Shown here piece by piece: positions 46,112-48,520 of a stretch of DNA of 48,520 nucleotides. The DNA is from Betaproteobacteria bacterium (GTDB lineage: Bacteria; Pseudomonadota; Gammaproteobacteria; Burkholderiales; SG8-39), in the NCBI GenBank assembly GCA_016210745.1, contig JACQTO010000112.1:1-48520 (forward strand), in the 5' to 3' direction. The notes beneath the pieces are model-generated. The model ran no database searches and had not been told where the DNA came from. It saw only the letters and a list, made by a program, of their open reading frames with translations. The translations under genes were made by a program, and so were the position numbers. Each line of letters starts with the position of its first letter. Position 1 is the first letter of the stretch.

Positions 46112-46157
46112 TCTCCCCTTTTCGTGCAGTTGCGTGCAACTGCACGAAAAGGGGAGA
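46112..46157. repeat. Palindrome C
   Basis: A perfect 22-bp inverted repeat with a 2-nt centre. The arm reads TCTC, CCCTTTTC, then GTGCAGTTGC; the centre is GT and the complement ends GAGA. It has the same core and flanks as palindrome B, with different but still self-complementary middle arms. Confidence 0.88.
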
Positions 46158-46165
46158 CGAATTTA

Positions 46166-46219
46166 GAAACCAAATCTTCGCCAAATCTATCAACAGTCAA
46201 CTTGTAAGTGACTAAATCC
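46166..46219 (+). repeat. Short interspersed module, second copy
   Basis: GAAACCAAATCTTCGCCAAA, then TCTATCAACAGTCAACTTGT and AAGTGACTAAATCC. It closely matches 33756-33806, where it overlaps the hpnE start. It lies directly downstream of palindrome C. Confidence 0.82.
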
Positions 46220-46251
46220 CGGATCCTGAATCCTGATTACGGACACAAAGC

Positions 46252-47256
46252 ATGAAGCTTCCCATCACGCTTGCCTGCGGACTCTATGATCGTACCTTCG
46301 GGCTGCGCGACGGCACGGTGGCCGTCGAGGGTGTCGACCTGAACTTTCTGCCGATGATGCCCCTGGAAACCTTCCGCCGGCAGGCGCGCCACGCCGAATT
46401 CGACGCCTCGGAGCTCTCGCTTTCGACATTCATGAGCCTGCATTCCCGCGGAGACCGGCGTTTTGTAGGCATCCCGGTCTACCCTTCCCGGCGCTTTCGC
46501 CACGAGCACATCTGGATCAACGTTCACGCCGGTATCGATTCGCCGAAGGACCTCAAAGGCAAGCGGGTCGGCGTCCAGGAATATGTGCAGACGGCAGCGC
46601 TGTGGATACGCGGATTCCTCCAGCACGAGTATGGCGTCGGCAGCTCCGATCTCGTGTGGCATCTGGGCGGGTACAACGCCCCTGACCCGCACTTCAAAAC
46701 TCAGATCGAAATGGAAATGCCGGCGGGAGTGCGCACTGAGCTTATTCCCGGCGATCAATGTATCGACGCCATGCTCGATCGCGGCGAGCTGGATGCCGCG
46801 TTTCCCACGCTGCCGATGTCGTTTCGGCGGGGATCGCCCAACGTGGCCAGATTATTTCCGAATTTTCGCGCTGCCGAAGAGGATTATTTCCGCCGTACCG
46901 GTATATTTCCGATCATGCATGTGGTCGTGGTGCGCCGCGACGTCTACGAGAAATATCCCTGGGTGATGCAGGCTCTCTACAAGGCCTTTGTCCAGGCGAA
47001 AGAACTGGCGATACGCCGGCTCACGAGCTCGCCGCCGCTGCACGTCACGCTGCCCTGGCTGACCGAGCAAATCGAGGCGACGCGCCGCGTAATGGGCAAC
47101 GACTACTGGCCCTACGGCCTCGAGCAGAACCGCCACGTGCTGGAAACCGCCGCACAGTACGCCTGGGAACAGGGCCTGCTTGCGCAACGTATCGATCGGG
47201 TCGACGACCTGTTCGCTCCCGAGACACACGCGGGGGTCCAAGACCTGCCGCCGTGA
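46252..47256 (+). CDS. 4,5-dihydroxyphthalate decarboxylase-like / NMT1-type binding protein
   Basis: A 334-aa protein with no signal peptide. MKLPITLACGLYDRTFGLRD and VEGVDLNFLPMMPLETFRRQ, then FDASELSLSTFMSLHS, are typical of proteins annotated as 4,5-dihydroxyphthalate decarboxylase or ABC substrate-binding protein. The fold is that of type-2 periplasmic binding proteins (KDLKGKRVGVQEYVQTAALW). Enzymatic activity and substrate cannot be decided. Its position between two Bug genes suggests a role in uptake or breakdown of an aromatic carboxylate. Confidence 0.8.
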   Translation: MKLPITLACGLYDRTFGLRDGTVAVEGVDLNFLPMMPLETFRRQARHAEFDASELSLSTFMSLHSRGDRRFVGIPVYPSRRFRHEHIWINVHAGIDSPKDLKGKRVGVQEYVQTAALWIRGFLQHEYGVGSSDLVWHLGGYNAPDPHFKTQIEMEMPAGVRTELIPGDQCIDAMLDRGELDAAFPTLPMSFRRGSPNVARLFPNFRAAEEDYFRRTGIFPIMHVVVVRRDVYEKYPWVMQALYKAFVQAKELAIRRLTSSPPLHVTLPWLTEQIEATRRVMGNDYWPYGLEQNRHVLETAAQYAWEQGLLAQRIDRVDDLFAPETHAGVQDLPP

Positions 47257-47382
47257 GCGCGTGAGTCCTCCGTCGTCGGGCTTCCTCTGATCGCCGTCGT
47301 CGCGCGCCTGGCCTGAGCGCCATAAGCAAGCGAGATTTCGGATTCCTACCGCACCGTGGCGCTTCCGTTATGATTGGCGAGC

Positions 47383-47398
47383 TAGAATCCGCCAATCC
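47383..47398 (+). promoter_or_regulatory. Conserved promoter-like block before Bug gene 2
   Basis: TAGAATCCGCCAATCC matches the block before Bug gene 1 at 14 of 16 positions, with the same spacing to the start codon. Confidence 0.5.
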
Positions 47399-47423
47399 AC
47401 AGAAACGAGAAAGGAGGAAACCC

Positions 47424-48398
47424 ATGACTCGCCGTCTACTCGCCGCTGCAGGCGCGCTTTTGTTTTCAGCCGCGCTCCACGCCCAGGACGTCTACCCGAG
47501 CCGTCCCATCACCATGGTGGTCGGGCTGCCGCCGGGGGGCGTCGCGGACCTGATTGCCAGGCCTTTAGCCTTCGCCATGGAAAAAACGCTGAAGCAGCGC
47601 GTCCTGGTGGAGAATAAGGCCGGCGCCACTGGGGCGATAGGCACTGCGGCTGTCGCCAACGCCAAACCCGACGGCTACACCACGCTGATGGCCCTCTCCT
47701 TCATTTCGATCACCCCCGAGGCCGAGCGGCTGTACGATCGCAAGCCCCCTTACGAAATGAACCAGCTGGCGCCGATTGCGCTCATCTCCGCCGATCCGGG
47801 CGTGCTGGTGGTGCGCGGCGATGCGCCATGGAAAACGGTGAAGGATTTTGTCGATGACGCAAAAAAGCGCCCGGCGAAAATCAATTTCGGCTCCTCCGGG
47901 CTCTACAGCGTGAATCAGTTGGCCATGGAGATCTTTGCCCACGCCGCCGACATCAAACTTTGGCACATTCCCTATACCGGCGTCGGCCCGGCGATGACGG
48001 CGCTGCTGGGCGGCCAGATCGACGCACTGGCCTCCGGTCCCTCCGCGGTCATCGGGCAGGTCAAGGGCGGCAGGCTGAAAGCGCTCGGGAGCTGGGGGGT
48101 AAAGCGCCTCGAAGCGCTGCCCGACGTGCCGACGTTCAAGGAACTGGGCTACGACGCCGAGTTCTACATCTGGTCTGGGGTGTTCGCCCCAGCAGGCACT
48201 CCCAGCACAGTCATGACTGCGCTTCGCAACGCGGTGCGCGCGGCGGTGGAGGACCCGGACTTCAAGAATGCGATGGCGAAAATTCGGACGCCTATCAGCT
48301 ATCTCGATGCGCCGGAATTCCAGAAATTCTGGGAACGCGACGCGAAAATGCTCGCCACGGCGGTGCGCCGCATCGGCAGATTCGACGACAAGAAATAG
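47424..48398 (+). CDS. Tripartite tricarboxylate transporter substrate-binding protein (Bug family), paralogue 2
   Basis: A 324-aa periplasmic protein. The signal peptide is MTRRLLAAAGALLFSAALHA, followed by YPSRPITMVVGLPPGGVADL. Long blocks are identical or nearly so to paralogue 1, for example PPYEMNQLAPIALISADP, KTVKDFVDDAKKRPAKIN and GYDAEFYIWSG. The ATG has a strong ribosome-binding site AAGGAGG. It differs mainly in the signal peptide and around residues 30-50 and 155-170 (ligand-contact regions in Bug proteins), so the two may bind different solutes. Confidence 0.94.
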   Translation: MTRRLLAAAGALLFSAALHAQDVYPSRPITMVVGLPPGGVADLIARPLAFAMEKTLKQRVLVENKAGATGAIGTAAVANAKPDGYTTLMALSFISITPEAERLYDRKPPYEMNQLAPIALISADPGVLVVRGDAPWKTVKDFVDDAKKRPAKINFGSSGLYSVNQLAMEIFAHAADIKLWHIPYTGVGPAMTALLGGQIDALASGPSAVIGQVKGGRLKALGSWGVKRLEALPDVPTFKELGYDAEFYIWSGVFAPAGTPSTVMTALRNAVRAAVEDPDFKNAMAKIRTPISYLDAPEFQKFWERDAKMLATAVRRIGRFDDKK

Positions 48399-48483
48399 CG
48401 TGAAACAGAAAGTCGCTTTCTTCCCTGAACGCCGCAGTGGCGGAGGCCTGCGGCAACGTTGCCAGGGTGTACGGTGACCGAAT

Positions 48484-48520
48484 CAGTCACCTACGAGTTG
48501 ATTGTTGACAAATTTGGCGA
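48484..48520 (-). repeat. Short interspersed module, reversed copy at window edge
   Basis: On the minus strand it reads TCGCCAAATTTGTCAACAAT then CAACTCGTAGGTGACTG, matching the module at 33756 and 46166. It is cut by the window end. A small inverted repeat GGTGAC-CGAATCA-GTCACC (48473-48491) overlaps it. Confidence 0.75.

Noticed and set aside
47257-47382. Gap before Bug gene 2 searched for repeats or a small gene
   Set aside because: Nothing supported was seen apart from the promoter-like block at 47383-47398.

Overview
The window looks like a chromosomal segment of a high-GC betaproteobacterium, probably Burkholderiales/Nitrosomonadales-like. The evidence is the gene order tig-clpP-clpX-lon-hupB-tRNA-Val-tRNA-Asp-ppiD, the linked rnhA/methyltransferase/gloB/mltD block, hpnCDE squalene genes, and Bug-family tripartite tricarboxylate transporter binding proteins. 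No rRNA or other strict taxonomic marker is present, so the assignment is by gene content only.

Layout. (1) 1-9.5 kb: a type I-C CRISPR-Cas locus on the minus strand, in the order WYL regulator, cas3, cas5, cas8c (with a probable nested cas11c), cas7, cas4, two non-cas genes, cas1, cas2, leader, and an array cut by the left edge. The two extra genes (DUF6883-like and DUF4926-like) sit between cas4 and cas1 with operon-type spacing and are the best candidate for an undescribed accessory system. (2) 9.5-13.2 kb: rnhA and a methyltransferase, divergent from gloB and the lytic transglycosylase mltD. (3) 13.5-20.5 kb: a Yej/Opp-type ABC importer (binding protein, two permeases, double ATPase). (4) 20.6-30.1 kb: fabI, then the protein quality-control block ppiD, two tRNAs, hupB, lon, clpX, clpP, tig and tRNA-Leu. 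(5) 30.3-35.1 kb: hpnC, hpnD and hpnE for squalene synthesis, with an IS1111-type element between hpnD and hpnE. (6) 35.2-40.4 kb: radA, alr and a LysR regulator (minus), divergent from lplT. (7) 40.6-44.9 kb: a LemA/TPM-domain operon, then a family 4 uracil-DNA glycosylase, rimI and tsaB. (8) 45-48.4 kb: two paralogous Bug binding proteins flanking a dihydroxyphthalate decarboxylase-like protein.

The intergenic DNA carries several repeat families. There are four copies of a modular hairpin repeat, one of them split by the IS. There are three or four long palindromes whose outer arms vary while remaining self-complementary. A module related to CTTCGCCAAATC...GTGACT recurs, and so do runs of GGATTCAGG-like repeats, one of which has entered the glycosylase coding sequence in frame. 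lplT and hpnD are each preceded by a mini-ORF that mimics the N-terminus of the following protein and ends in an ATGA overlap with its start codon.

All calls come from reading the sequence; no database search or folding program was run.
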